This document shows, piece after piece, positions 33,887 through 44,590 of a stretch of DNA of 64,000 bases (the stretch's first letter is position 1; each line of letters begins with the position of its first letter). The notes under the pieces were generated by a model, which was not told the DNA's origin, did not search any database, and saw only the letters and a list, made by a program, of their open reading frames with translations. The DNA comes from Lysobacter capsici (GTDB taxonomy: Bacteria > Pseudomonadota > Gammaproteobacteria > Xanthomonadales > Xanthomonadaceae). The position numbers were made by a program, and so were the translations under genes. Where the stretch lies: contig NZ_CP076103.1 in the NCBI RefSeq assembly GCF_018732085.1, forward strand, positions 1,550,001 through 1,614,000, given 5' to 3'.

Positions 33887-35121
33887 GCGAGTAGTTTGCG
33901 TACTTTGGTCAGGGCCGTCACGAAGGCGTCGATCTCTTCGAACGTGTTGTAGTAGGCCAGCGAGGCGCGGCAGGTCGCCGGTACGCCGAAGTGTTGCATC
34001 AGCGGGTGCGCGCAGTGATGGCCGGAACGGATCGCGACGCCTTCCAGATCCAGCAAGGTGGCCAGGTCGTGCGCATGCGCGCCTTCGACCAGGAAGCTCA
34101 CCACCGCGGCCTTGTCGGCGGCCTCGCCGAAAATGCGCAGGCCCGGCACTTGCTTTAATGCCTCGGTGAAACGGCTTAGCAAGGCCTGCTCGCGCGCTTC
34201 GATGTTGGCCATGCCCAGCGCCGACAGATAGTCGACCGCGGCGCCGAGCCCGGCGAAACCGGCGATGTTCGGGGTGCCGGCTTCGAACCGGCGCGGGCCG
34301 TCGGCGAACACGGTGCCTTCGAACCGCACTTCCTTGATCATCTCGCCGCCGCCGATGAACGGCGGCATCGCGTCGAGGTGCTCGCGTCGCGCCCACAGTG
34401 CGCCGGTGCCGGTCGGGCCGCTCATCTTGTGGCCGGTGATCGCGTAGAAATCGCAGCCGATCGCGGCGATGTCGAGCGGCCGGTGCGGCGCCGCCTGCGA
34501 GCCGTCGATCAAGGTGGCGATGCCGCGCTTGCGCGCTTCGCGGCAGATCTCGCGCACCGGATTGACCGTGCCGAGCACGTTGGAGACGTGGGTCAGCGCC
34601 AGCAGTTTCACTTCGGGCGTGAGCAGCGAATACAGCTGATCCAGATCGAGCTGGCCGCGTTCGTCGATCTCGGCGACCTTGATGACCGCGCCGGTGCGCT
34701 GGGCGACCAGTTGCCACGGCACGATGTTGGCGTGGTGCTCCATGCGCGTGAGCACGATCGCATCGCCGGCCTTGAGCCGCGGCAGCGCCCACGAATAAGC
34801 GACCAAGTTGATCGCGAACGTCGTGCCGCTGCACAAAACCAACTCATCGCCGCGCACGTTGAGGAAGCGGGCGAGCTTGCTGCGCGCGCTTTCGTACAGT
34901 TCGGTCGCTTCCGAGCCCAGCGCATGTACCGCGCGGCTGACGTTGGCGTTGTGGCGGCGATAGAAATCGTCGACCGCGACGATCACCGCTTCGGGCTTCT
35001 GGCCGGTGTTGGCCGAGTCGAAATAGACCAGCGGCTTGCCGTGGACTTCGCGGGTGAGCACCGGGAAATCGGCGCGTACCGCGGCCCAGTCGATGGCGGT
35101 GGGGGTGTGGGCGACGTTCAT
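33883..35121 (-). CDS. sufS: Cysteine desulfurase SufS
   Basis: The 412-aa PLP enzyme supplies sulfur from cysteine for Fe-S assembly. The PLP lysine is K232 in AITGHKMSGPTGTG, the persulfide cysteine is C370 in RSGHHCAHPLM, and the N-terminal YFDSANTGQKP and HHANIVPWQ stretches are typical of group-II desulfurases. No sufE or sufU gene is visible beside it, so its sulfur acceptor must be encoded elsewhere. The frame extends 34 codons upstream, but the family start fits the ATG at 35121. A 126-bp gap separates it from sufD. Confidence 0.95.
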   Translation of the reverse strand: MNVAHTPTAIDWAAVRADFPVLTREVHGKPLVYFDSANTGQKPEAVIVAVDDFYRRHNANVSRAVHALGSEATELYESARSKLARFLNVRGDELVLCSGTTFAINLVAYSWALPRLKAGDAIVLTRMEHHANIVPWQLVAQRTGAVIKVAEIDERGQLDLDQLYSLLTPEVKLLALTHVSNVLGTVNPVREICREARKRGIATLIDGSQAAPHRPLDIAAIGCDFYAITGHKMSGPTGTGALWARREHLDAMPPFIGGGEMIKEVRFEGTVFADGPRRFEAGTPNIAGFAGLGAAVDYLSALGMANIEAREQALLSRFTEALKQVPGLRIFGEAADKAAVVSFLVEGAHAHDLATLLDLEGVAIRSGHHCAHPLMQHFGVPATCRASLAYYNTFEEIDAFVTALTKVRKLLA

Positions 35122-35247
35122 GAGGTGAGGGCCTTGGATGGTGCGGGAACGAGTGGAGAAAAGTGAGGAACGAGTAAAGGCGCCTGGCTCACCCATCACC
35201 GCGCGATCGAACTCTTTCCTCACTCCTGTCCACTGTGTTCCTCGCTC

Positions 35248-36537
35248 TTAAATCAGTCGTTCCAGCGCCAGATTCAACCGCACTTCCAGCATCGCCCGCG
35301 CGCTGTTGTCTTCGAACAGCGACAAGGTCTCGCGACAGAACGCGGTGGTCAGCAGGGCGCGCGCCTGTTCGGACGGCACGCCGCGCGAGCGCAGGTAGAA
35401 CAGCGCGTTGGCGTCGAGCTGGCCGACGGTCGCGCCGTGCGCGGCCTGCACTTCATCGGCGTGGATCTCGAGCACCGGCTGGGTGTCGATTTCGGCGCCT
35501 TCGCTGAGCAGCAGGTTCTTGTTCGACAACATGGCGTTGCTGCCGTCGGCGCCTTCGCGGATCAGGATGCCGCCGTGGAAGGCGGCGCGCGAACGGCCGG
35601 CGCCGAGGCCGCGCCAGATCAGTTCGCACTGGGTGTCGCGGCCGACGTGATCGATGCCCAGACGGGTGTCGAGATGACGGCGGTCGGTCGCGAGCAGCAC
35701 GCCGTTGGCGTACACCTGCGCAGCTTCGCCGTGCAGCGCGGCGTTGAGTTCGTGACGCGACAGCGCCGCGCCGAGTTCCAGGTCGATGCGACGATAGCGC
35801 GCGTTGCCGGCGAGCACCGCGTCGGTACGCGCGATCACGGTCGCGCCCAGCGCTTCGTCCTGCACCCGCGCATGCGACAGGTGGGTGTTCGGCGCGAGGT
35901 GGACGTGGGTCAGGCTGTTGCTCAGGTGGGTGTGGCTGTCGGCGGCGAGCTGATGCTCGACCACGGTCAGGCTGGCGCCTTCGCGCAGTTCGATCAGGTG
36001 GCGCAGATGCCAGGCGCGATCGCCCGCGGCCGGGCTGCCGACGAACACCAGATGCACCGGCGCTTGCGCCTGCACGCCCGCGTCCACGCGCAGCACCGCG
36101 CCTTCGTCGGCGAGCGCGGCGTTGAGCCGGGCGAAGACTTCGTCGGCGCGCTCGTAGCGGCGGGCGAGGAAATTGGCTTCGCGCACGTCGCCTTGCGCCA
36201 ATACCTGCGACAGCGGCTGCAGCGAAACGCCGGCCGGCAAGCCGGCCAGGTCGGACTGCGCGGCGTCGTAGCGACCGTTATGGAAGACGATGCGCGGCGC
36301 CGGGATGCCGGCGATCGCGGCGCTGTCGAACGCGGCCGGAGCGGCGTCGGCCGCGGCGAAGGCGCGCCGTTCCAGCGCGCGCAGCGGGGTGTATTTCCAG
36401 GCCTCGGTGCGCGGACCGGGCAGGCCGTCGCGCAGGGCCGCGTCGAGCGCGGCGCGGCGGGTCGCGCCCAGGCCGGCAGATTCGCGCACCGGCAGCGCGT
36501 CGAAGGCCGAGACGAATGCGTCGAGCAGGGCGCTCAT
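35248..36537 (-). CDS. sufD: Fe-S assembly scaffold subunit SufD
   Basis: The 429-aa protein is the SufD partner of the SufBC2D complex. Family features are RTEAWKYTPLRALERR near the N-terminus, and in the beta-helix core SLTVVEHQLAADSHTHLSNS, VYANGVLLATDRRHLDTRLG and ADEVQAAHGATVGQLDANAL, ending with ARALLTTAFCRETL. It follows sufC by 34 nt. The chosen ATG at 36537 is the first with normal SufD alignment; longer frames run into sufC. Confidence 0.94.
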   Translation of the reverse strand: MSALLDAFVSAFDALPVRESAGLGATRRAALDAALRDGLPGPRTEAWKYTPLRALERRAFAAADAAPAAFDSAAIAGIPAPRIVFHNGRYDAAQSDLAGLPAGVSLQPLSQVLAQGDVREANFLARRYERADEVFARLNAALADEGAVLRVDAGVQAQAPVHLVFVGSPAAGDRAWHLRHLIELREGASLTVVEHQLAADSHTHLSNSLTHVHLAPNTHLSHARVQDEALGATVIARTDAVLAGNARYRRIDLELGAALSRHELNAALHGEAAQVYANGVLLATDRRHLDTRLGIDHVGRDTQCELIWRGLGAGRSRAAFHGGILIREGADGSNAMLSNKNLLLSEGAEIDTQPVLEIHADEVQAAHGATVGQLDANALFYLRSRGVPSEQARALLTTAFCRETLSLFEDNSARAMLEVRLNLALERLI

Positions 36538-36571
36538 CGGGCGCGCTCCGGGAACCGGCGTTGGTCGCGCA

Positions 36572-37348
36572 TCACGCCGCGTGCTCCGGTGCGACGCGGT
36601 CCTTGAGCCATTCGTAGCCGTGCGCTTCGAGTTCCAGCGCCAGCTCCGGGCCGCCGGTTTCGACGATGCGGCCGTCGGCGAGCACATGCACCACGTCGGG
36701 TTTGATGTAGTCGAGCAGGCGCTGATAGTGGGTGATCACCAGGAACGCGCGATCGGGCGAGCGCAGGGTGTTGACGCCGTGGGCGACGGCCTTGAGCGCG
36801 TCGATGTCCAGGCCCGAATCGGTTTCGTCGAGGATCGCCAGCTTGGGTTCGAGCAGCGCGAGCTGGAAGATCTCGTTGCGTTTCTTCTCGCCGCCGCTGA
36901 AGCCTTCGTTGACGCCGCGGTGCAGCAGTTCGTCCTTGAGGTGCAGCACGGCGAGCTTTTCGCGCACCAGCTTGAGGAACTGCATCGAGTCGAGCTCGGC
37001 CTCGCCGCGCGCCTTGCGCTGGGCGTTGAGCGCGGTGCGCAGGAAATAGGTGTTGTTCACGCCCGGGATTTCGACCGGATACTGGAACGCCAGGAACACG
37101 CCGGCGGCGGCGCGTTCCTCGGGCTCCAGCGCGAGCAGGTCGCGGCCTTCGAACTCGACCGTGCCCTGGGTGACCTCATAGCCTTCGCGGCCCGACAGCA
37201 CGTTGCCCAGGGTGGATTTGCCGGCGCCGTTGGGCCCCATGATGGCGTGGACCTGGCCGGGCTGCAGATCCAGCGACAGGCCCTTGAGGATGTCCTTGCC
37301 GGCGACTTGGACGTGGAGGTTTTCGATCTTGAGCATGGAATGGGTCAT
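36572..37348 (-). CDS. sufC: Fe-S assembly ATPase SufC
   Basis: The 258-aa ABC-type ATPase energises the SufBCD scaffold. Walker A is GPNGAGKSTLG, the Q-loop is in LAFQYPVEIPGV, the signature is FSGGEKKRNEI, Walker B is LAILDETDSGLDID and the switch His is in LVITHYQRLLDYI. It is soluble with no membrane domain. Start may be 37348 (MTHSMLKIENL) or 37336 (MLKIENL). It lies 67 nt after the embedded lipoprotein gene. Confidence 0.96.
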   Translation of the reverse strand: MTHSMLKIENLHVQVAGKDILKGLSLDLQPGQVHAIMGPNGAGKSTLGNVLSGREGYEVTQGTVEFEGRDLLALEPEERAAAGVFLAFQYPVEIPGVNNTYFLRTALNAQRKARGEAELDSMQFLKLVREKLAVLHLKDELLHRGVNEGFSGGEKKRNEIFQLALLEPKLAILDETDSGLDIDALKAVAHGVNTLRSPDRAFLVITHYQRLLDYIKPDVVHVLADGRIVETGGPELALELEAHGYEWLKDRVAPEHAA

Positions 37349-37415
37349 CGGAAATTCGGAATGAGTCGATGCGCGGTTGCGCGCGGGCTCGCGGCCCGGC
37401 GGCGGGTTCGCGCGC

Positions 37416-38071
37416 TCAGGCGCAGACGCCTTCGTACGCCAGCCGGCGATGCGCGCCGGCTGCGTCGGTGACGTCGTAGCACTGTTCGTAATCGGATTCG
37501 GCGAAGGTCGGCAGCTTCGGGCAGTCGATCATCTTCGAGCGTTCCGACAGCGCCTGTGCCGGAGTCTGGGCTTGCGCCGGATCGGCGATGGGCTCGATGA
37601 CGCCGGCGAGGTCGACGCGCAGTTCGTGCGGCTTGCCCTCAAGGTCGTTGACGCGCACGCGCAGCCATTCGCCTTCCACCGCGAGCACCTCGGCTTCGTA
37701 AGGCTTGCCCCAGCGACGCAGTTCGCGCCCGGCCGGATCGAACTCGACCACGTAATCGGCGAGCAGCGATTTGTCGTCCAGCGGAATCGAGGCCACCCGC
37801 GCGAACGGGGTTGCGCCGCAGGGGCCGTCGGTCCAACGCACGATGCGCGGATCGTCGGGAGCGCCTTCTTCGGCTTGGCTGGTGAACGGCAGCAGGTACT
37901 GCACCTTCGAAACCGCCGCGGTTTGCGTGGCCGGCGCCGGCGCAGGCTTGGACGCGGCGGGCGCTTGCGCGGACGGCGCCTGCGCCGCGGGTGTTTGCGC
38001 GGCCGGCGTTTGCGGAGTCTTCGAACACGCCGCCGTCAGCGCGGCCAGGCAGCACACAGCGAGTACGCGCA

Positions 38072-38075
<4 letters not shown>
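37416..38075 (-). CDS. Lipoprotein of unknown function embedded in the suf operon
   Basis: The 219-aa product has a lipoprotein signal (VLAVCCLAALTAAC) and then a Pro/Ala/Gln repeat region with repeated TPAAQ/APAAQ units. The C-terminal part contains LLPFTSQAEEGAPDDPRIVR, WGKPYEAEVLAVEGEWLRVR and several Cys (GPCGATP, MIDCPKLP, DYEQCYDV, YEGVCA). I recognise no domain. Its ATG overlaps the sufB stop (ATGATG), placing it firmly between sufB and sufC; such an insertion is unusual for suf operons. Confidence 0.8.
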
Positions 38076-39547
<1,472 letters not shown>

Positions 39548-39563
39548 GGCGGCTGCCTACTGT

Positions 39564-40025
39564 CTAAGCGCCGGCCAGGCGCAGATCGATGCGCTTGGCG
39601 GCTGTGTCGAGAGGAAGGGGGGCGGTGGGTGCGAGCATTTGGGCCAGGGTGACGTTGCTGAGCGCTTCGATGACCACGTCGTTGATGCGGCGCCAGTTGG
39701 CGCGCACGCCGCACTGGTTTTCCAGGCCGCAATGGCCTTCGTGGACGCTGCATTCGGTCATGCCGAGCGGGCCTTCCATCGCCTCGACGATCTCGATCAG
39801 GCCGATGTCGTCGGCGGCGCGGGCCAGGCGGTAGCCGCCGTTGGCGCCGCGGAAGCCTTCGACCAGGCCGGCCTGGGCGAGCGGCTTGAGCACCTTGCTG
39901 ACCGTCGGCGCTTCCAGGCCCGCCCGTTCGGCCAGTTCCGACGCGCTCAGCACGCGATCGGGCCCGGCCGCCAGGACGGTCAGGACGACCGTGGCGTAAT
40001 CGGTGAGTTTGGTGACGCGGAGCAT
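39564..40025 (-). CDS. sufR: SUF operon Rrf2-family regulator
   Basis: The 153-aa protein is an Rrf2/IscR-type regulator: a winged helix-turn-helix (LTDYATVVLTVLAA, RAGLEAPTVSKVLKPLAQAG, VEGFRGANGGYRLARA) and a Cys-rich loop TECSVHEGHCGLENQC that would bind an Fe-S cluster. Such regulators repress suf genes when clusters are plentiful. It heads the suf operon and is divergent from the SET-domain gene. The start is ATG at 40025. Confidence 0.93.
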   Translation of the reverse strand: MLRVTKLTDYATVVLTVLAAGPDRVLSASELAERAGLEAPTVSKVLKPLAQAGLVEGFRGANGGYRLARAADDIGLIEIVEAMEGPLGMTECSVHEGHCGLENQCGVRANWRRINDVVIEALSNVTLAQMLAPTAPLPLDTAAKRIDLRLAGA

Positions 40026-40048
40026 CGTGGGGAGGCTCGGGGTGAATT

Positions 40049-40065
40049 CGTACCGAAATTGTACG
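40049..40065. promoter_or_regulatory. Palindrome upstream of sufR, likely operator
   Basis: CGTACCGAAATTGTACG is an inverted repeat (CGTAC..GTACG) centred about 30 bp before the sufR ATG. It lies in an AT-richer promoter zone and is a candidate autoregulatory site for the Rrf2-type regulator. It resembles no consensus closely enough for more certainty. Confidence 0.5.
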
Positions 40066-40302
40066 TTTTTATGTCGGCCCGGGCTAGCGGGGTGGTTTTG
40101 CCCGATTCATCGGGGTGTTGATCGGGGGCTGGCGGTGGGCTCGGCGACCTCGGCGCGGGCCGCGGCGGGGCGACGCGTTGCGGACCGTGGCCAGACGATG
40201 CCCGGGCGATCGGAGCAGGTCGCGGAAGAAAGGCGACGGCTGCCGATAGCGGCGACCGCCCCGGCAGGTCAGAATGCGCGTTCGTCATTGTTGGGAATCC
40301 CC

Positions 40303-40845
40303 ATGCCGCGCAAGATCGCCGCCCGTCGTTCCGCCATCCACGGCAACGGTGTTTTCGCCGTTGCCCCGATCGCCAAGGGCGAACGCGTCATCGAGTACAA
40401 GGGCCGCCGCCGCAGCCACGAAGAGGTCGATGCCGGCGACACCGGCGACGCCGATTCCGGCCATACCTTCCTGTTCACGCTCAACGACGAGTTCGTGATC
40501 GACGCCAATTACGAAGGCAATTCGGCGCGCTGGATCAACCACAGCTGCGCGCCGAGCTGCGAGGCGGTGCTGGAAGAGGACGACGGCGACGACCGCCGCA
40601 AGGACCGGGTGTTCATCGAGGCGATCCGCGACATCGCCGCGGGCGAGGAGCTGTCGTACAACTACGGCATCACCCTGGCCGAGAAACACACCAAGGAACT
40701 CAAGAAGATCTGGGAATGCCGCTGCGGCTCGGAAAACTGCACCGGCACGATGCTGCAGCCCAAGAAGGACAAGAAGTCCAAGAAGAAAGACAAGAAGAAG
40801 GACAAGAAAAAGAAGAAGGACAAGAAGGGTAAGAAGAAGGGGTGA
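40303..40845 (+). CDS. SET-domain protein-lysine methyltransferase with Lys-rich tail
   Basis: The 180-aa protein has a compact SET domain: RRSAIHGNGVFAVAPIAKGE, ARWINHSCAPSCEA (NHSC motif), GEELSYNYG (catalytic Tyr region) and a post-SET zinc-type cysteine cluster CRCGSENCTG. After about residue 150 it ends in a tail made of Lys and Asp/Ser (KDKKSKKKDKKKDKKKKKD). SET proteins methylate lysines; the tail could bind nucleic acid or be a self-substrate. Start ATG at 40303 fits the SET domain. It is divergent from sufR. Confidence 0.92.
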   Translation: MPRKIAARRSAIHGNGVFAVAPIAKGERVIEYKGRRRSHEEVDAGDTGDADSGHTFLFTLNDEFVIDANYEGNSARWINHSCAPSCEAVLEEDDGDDRRKDRVFIEAIRDIAAGEELSYNYGITLAEKHTKELKKIWECRCGSENCTGTMLQPKKDKKSKKKDKKKDKKKKKDKKGKKKG

Positions 40846-41307
40846 GGGAGGCGGCTTTGCCCGCTATGGCCGCAAGCCCGGGTTGGGCCAGGTTCTCGAA
40901 CGTCCCTTCTCCCGCCATGCCCTTCTCCCGCCGTGCGGGAGAAGGTGGCCCGAAGGGCCGGATGAGGGCATGCGGCAGGCTTGCGTGAAGCCTTCTTTAT
41001 CGCTCGCGCCCTCACCCCAGCCCTCTCCCGCTCAGCAGGAGAGGGAGCGCAGGCAGAAGCCCACTCCTGCGGCGCAGGAGAGAGAGCGCAAGCACAAGCA
41101 AGCGCAGGCCTGGCCGGTCAATCATTGACCGCGTACGAAAGTCCGATAGCTCACTCGCGTCCCGCAACGGGACACTGCGATGCATCCGCCGCCACGCTGC
41201 GATAACACCGGGCGGCGACAATGGCTGCCGGTTCGCCCGCATGGGCCGCGTATTCCTCCCGTTTCTCCTTCCCGCTTCCCCGCTTCGCACTCCAGGAGTT
41301 CCCCCGC
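40846..41307. repeat. Repeat-rich gap between SET gene and bdhA
   Basis: This 462-bp stretch has members of the CTCTCCCGC family: hairpins near 40908-40975 (CTTCTCCCGCCGTGCGGGAG) and 41010-41050 (CCCTCTCCCGC..GGAGAGGG). Direct copies of GGCGCAGGAGAGAG-like sequence follow near 41070-41085. I see no gene; the bdhA promoter must lie in the right part. Confidence 0.65.
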
Positions 41308-42093
41308 ATGAGCTCGATCCAAGGCAAAGTCGCCGTCGTCACCGGAGCCGCCAGCGGCATCGGCAAGGAAATCGCCCACGAGCTGGCCCGCGCCGGCGCC
41401 GCGATCGCGATCGCCGACCTCAACCAGGCCGGCGCCCAGGCGGTGGCCGACGAAATCATCGGCAACGGCGGCCGCGCCATCGGCGTGGCGATGGACGTCA
41501 CCGACGAAGCCGCGGTCAACGCCGGCATCGAGCGGGTGGTCGCCGAGCTCGGCGGCATCGACATCCTGATTTCCAACGCCGGCATCCAGATCGTCAACCC
41601 GATCGAGAACTACGCTTTCGCCGATTGGAAGAAGATGCTCGCGATCCACCTCGACGGCGCGTTCCTGACCACCAAGGCCGCGTTGCCGCATATGTACAAG
41701 GGCGACAAGGGCGGCACGGTGATCTACATGGGCTCGGTGCATTCGCACGAGGCCTCGCCGCTGAAGTCGGCCTACGTCACCGCCAAGCACGGCCTGCTCG
41801 GCCTGTCGCGCGTGCTCGCGAAGGAAGGCGCCAAGCACAACGTGCGCAGCCACGTGGTGTGCCCGGGCTTCGTGCGCACGCCGCTGGTCGACAAGCAGAT
41901 TCCCGAACAGGCCAAGGAACTGGGCATCAGCGAGGACGAGGTGATCAAGAAGGTCATGCTCGGCAATACCGTCGACGGCGTGTTCACCACGGTCGAGGAC
42001 GTGGCGCAGACGGTGCGCTTCCTGGCCGAGTTCCCGAGTGCGGCGCTGACGGGGCAGAGCTTCGTGGTGAGTCATGGGTGGTATATGCAGTAA
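41308..42093 (+). CDS. bdhA: 3-hydroxybutyrate dehydrogenase
   Basis: The 261-aa short-chain dehydrogenase interconverts 3-hydroxybutyrate and acetoacetate. Motifs are VAVVTGAASGIGKEIAHELA (NAD binding), ILISNAGIQIVNPIENY, the catalytic Ser in YMGSVHSHEASP, SAYVTAKHGLLGL (YxxxK) and CPGFVRTPLVDKQIPEQAKE, which is typical of BdhA. An AGGAG site precedes the ATG at 41308. It may serve turnover of polyhydroxybutyrate or ketone bodies; the patatin gene downstream is a frequent neighbour in other genomes. Confidence 0.93.
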   Translation: MSSIQGKVAVVTGAASGIGKEIAHELARAGAAIAIADLNQAGAQAVADEIIGNGGRAIGVAMDVTDEAAVNAGIERVVAELGGIDILISNAGIQIVNPIENYAFADWKKMLAIHLDGAFLTTKAALPHMYKGDKGGTVIYMGSVHSHEASPLKSAYVTAKHGLLGLSRVLAKEGAKHNVRSHVVCPGFVRTPLVDKQIPEQAKELGISEDEVIKKVMLGNTVDGVFTTVEDVAQTVRFLAEFPSAALTGQSFVVSHGWYMQ

Positions 42094-42558
42094 GGCGGCG
42101 CGCGCCGATGAGTTGATCGCGGCGCCTGCTTTGCTCGGCATTTCCACGAATGAGGCATGTCGGGTCGCCTTTGCTCGTCATTGCCTGTGAATGCGAAATG
42201 TCACAGTGCCTTTGCTCGTCATTCCCGCGAACGCGGGAATCCAGCGACTTTTCGTTGGTCGGAATCGTCGTCATCGGCAAGGCGAAAGTCACTGGATTCC
42301 CGCGTCCGCGGGAATGACGGTGATGATGGTTCGCGCTGAAGCCTCTGGATCCCCGCCTTCGCGGGGATGACGAGCAGTAGCATCGGGCGACGGACGACGA
42401 GATGTCTTGCCTGTCGTCGGAACATGTAGCCCGCAGTCTGCAAGCAGTACCTTCAGGTACCTTTAAACGTAAACGCGACACCTTTAAAAGCCACTCCTTA
42501 AAAAGCAGCACTTTCGAAAGCGACACCCCGCAGCTCTTCACAGTAAAAGGCGGTCAGC
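42094..42558. repeat. Intergenic repeats and AT-rich leader before patatin gene
   Basis: The 465-bp gap holds a dispersed hairpin family: ATTCCCGCGAACGCGGGAAT near 42221-42240, its mirror ATTCCCGCGTCCGCGGGAAT near 42295-42315, and a GATCCCCGCCTTCGCGGGGATG copy near 42349. The last 110 bp are AT-richer, with palindromes GTACCTTCAGGTAC (42447-42460) and CTTTCGAAAG, and repeated ACCTTTAAA, which may form the promoter and an operator. No gene is evident. Confidence 0.7.
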
Positions 42559-44256
42559 ATGGCAACCACGCGCACTCCGACCCGGCGCAATGCCGCTTCT
42601 ACCGGCGGCGCAAAGCGCGCCAGCGAGTCTGAGCCGGCCAAGCGCGAACCGGCGCGTCGCGATCCAGCCAGACGCGACCCCAAGCCGGCCACCCCTGCGA
42701 AGAAAGACCCGCCGGCCAAGGCGCCGGCGCGAAAAGAGCCGCCCAAGTCCGCGAATGCGGCTCGGGCGGCGGTCGCGCCCGCGACGCGCAAGCGTGTCGC
42801 CGGGAAAACGGCGGGCAAGCGCGGCATCACCCAAGCAAAGAGCAAACAAGCGACCAAGCAAACGCCCAAGCAGGCGATCAAACAAACAACCAAACAAGCC
42901 GCGTTCATCGATCCCGCCGGCGAGCCGTCCGCGGCGATCGAATCCGCCAAAGCAGCACACGCGGAAAATCGAAAGCGCGAGCAAACGCATACACCCGACA
43001 AGACGGCGACTTCGCGCGCGGCCAAGCGCGCTGATGACGGTCGCGCCGATGGCAACGCCGATCCGCGTCGCAGCCGCGGCGCTGGCCAGACTAAAACCCG
43101 CGACGCCGCACCGGCCCTGCCCGAAAACATCGCCTTGGTGCTCCAGGGCGGCGGCGCGCTCGGCGCGTACCAGGCCGGGGTCTATCAAGGCCTGTTCGAA
43201 GCCGGCATCGCGCCGAACTGGATCGCCGGCATTTCGATCGGCGCGTTCAACACCGCGATCATCGCCGGCAATCCGCCGCAGCGGCGGATGGAGGCGTTGC
43301 GCGAATTCTGGGACACGATCTCGCGTCCCTACCTGTTGCCGTCGACCACCTTCGGCCAGGAAGCGCACTTCGCCGAGCTCGACGCCGACAGCCGTGCCTG
43401 GCTCGACACCTGGGAGGCCTGGCGCGCGATCGTCGAAGGCCAGCACGGCTTCTATCAGCCGCGCAGCTGGCTCGGCCAAGACCCGATGGCGCTGTTCGGC
43501 GCGCCGCCGGGGCCGGCGGAGGCGAGTTTCTACGACACCTCGCCGATGATCGCCACGCTCGAGCGCATGGTCGATTTCGACCGGCTCAACGACGGCGGCA
43601 TCCGGGTCAGCGTCGGTGCGGTCAATGTGCGCACCGGCAACCTGGAATATTTCGACAACACCCAGATGCGCCTGGACGCGCGGCATATCCTCGCCTCGGG
43701 CGCGTTGCCCCCGGCGTTTCCGGCGGTCGAGATCGACGGCGAGTTCTACTGGGACGGCGGCCTGGTGTCCAACACGCCCTTGTCGCAGGTGCTGACCGCA
43801 TCGCCGCGCCGCGACACCCTGGTGTTCCAGATCGACCTGTGGAACGCGCGCGGCGATCTGCCGCAGAACCTGCTCGACGTGGCCGAGCGGCAGAAGGAAA
43901 TCCAGTACTCCAGCCGCACCCGCCTGATCACCGACACCCAGCGGGTGTTCCAGCATTACCGACGGCTGCTGCGCGAGTTGCTGGAAGAAATCCCCGAGGA
44001 CGTGCGCAAGACCAATCCCTGGGCGCAGCACGCGGCCGAACTGGCCTGCGACCGCCGTTACAGCGTGGTCCATCTGATCTACCGCGACCGCGCGCGCATC
44101 GGCCATTTCAAGGACTATCAGTTCGGGCGGGTGGCGATGCGCGAGCATTGGCTGTCGGGGCAGAGCGATATCGCGCGGGCCTTGAGCCACCCGGAGTGGT
44201 TGCAGCTGCCGCATGGCGAGTCGGCGTTCGTCGCGCACGATGCCACTGCGCCTTGA
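42559..44256 (+). CDS. Patatin-like phospholipase with long basic N-terminal region
   Basis: The 565-aa protein has about 185 residues of Lys/Arg/Ala/Pro-rich low complexity (for example KQATKQTPKQAIKQTTKQA), then a patatin domain: oxyanion loop LVLQGGGALGAYQAGV, nucleophile Ser in GISIGAF (about residue 224) and the catalytic Asp in FYWDGGLVSN (about residue 399). The C-terminal part (FQHYRRLLRELLEEIPEDVR, HLIYRDRARIGHFKDY) matches the DUF3734 extension. The basic tail resembles those of histone-like and PHB-granule proteins. Lipid or polyester hydrolysis is likely; the substrate is unknown. Confidence 0.9.
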   Translation: MATTRTPTRRNAASTGGAKRASESEPAKREPARRDPARRDPKPATPAKKDPPAKAPARKEPPKSANAARAAVAPATRKRVAGKTAGKRGITQAKSKQATKQTPKQAIKQTTKQAAFIDPAGEPSAAIESAKAAHAENRKREQTHTPDKTATSRAAKRADDGRADGNADPRRSRGAGQTKTRDAAPALPENIALVLQGGGALGAYQAGVYQGLFEAGIAPNWIAGISIGAFNTAIIAGNPPQRRMEALREFWDTISRPYLLPSTTFGQEAHFAELDADSRAWLDTWEAWRAIVEGQHGFYQPRSWLGQDPMALFGAPPGPAEASFYDTSPMIATLERMVDFDRLNDGGIRVSVGAVNVRTGNLEYFDNTQMRLDARHILASGALPPAFPAVEIDGEFYWDGGLVSNTPLSQVLTASPRRDTLVFQIDLWNARGDLPQNLLDVAERQKEIQYSSRTRLITDTQRVFQHYRRLLRELLEEIPEDVRKTNPWAQHAAELACDRRYSVVHLIYRDRARIGHFKDYQFGRVAMREHWLSGQSDIARALSHPEWLQLPHGESAFVAHDATAP

Positions 44257-44590
44257 GCGGGGCCGATTCAATCTGGATCGGTTACTGCGCCGGGATCTGA
44301 TCGAAAAGCGTCGGGGCTCAAGTCCCTCCCACAAAAAGCTTCGTGCCTGCGAAAGCGCGTGAAGTCAGCCGTTGCCGCTGAGGTTTGTCATGCGCCGGCC
44401 ACGCCGCAACCTGAACCACCGGTCCATGGCACTGGGATGCACATGAACGCCCAATGGTTGCCATGACTTACGCCATTTAGCGCACGGCCGTCACGCCGCT
44501 AGTCTGCGCGGCGTCGCGGTGCCGTATGCCGCGACTCGAACCCGCGGCGGGGATGCGCCGCGGGTCGGTTCACCGCCTCGGGGTCGCAGC
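44257..44590. other. Gene-free gap before the DUF5916 gene
   Basis: The 334-bp stretch contains one solitary CGTCGGGGCTCAAG..CCCTCCCACAAAAA repeat at about 44306-44338, a member of the family tandemly duplicated at 60.87 kb. The rest shows no coding signal or obvious regulatory palindrome. Confidence 0.6.
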
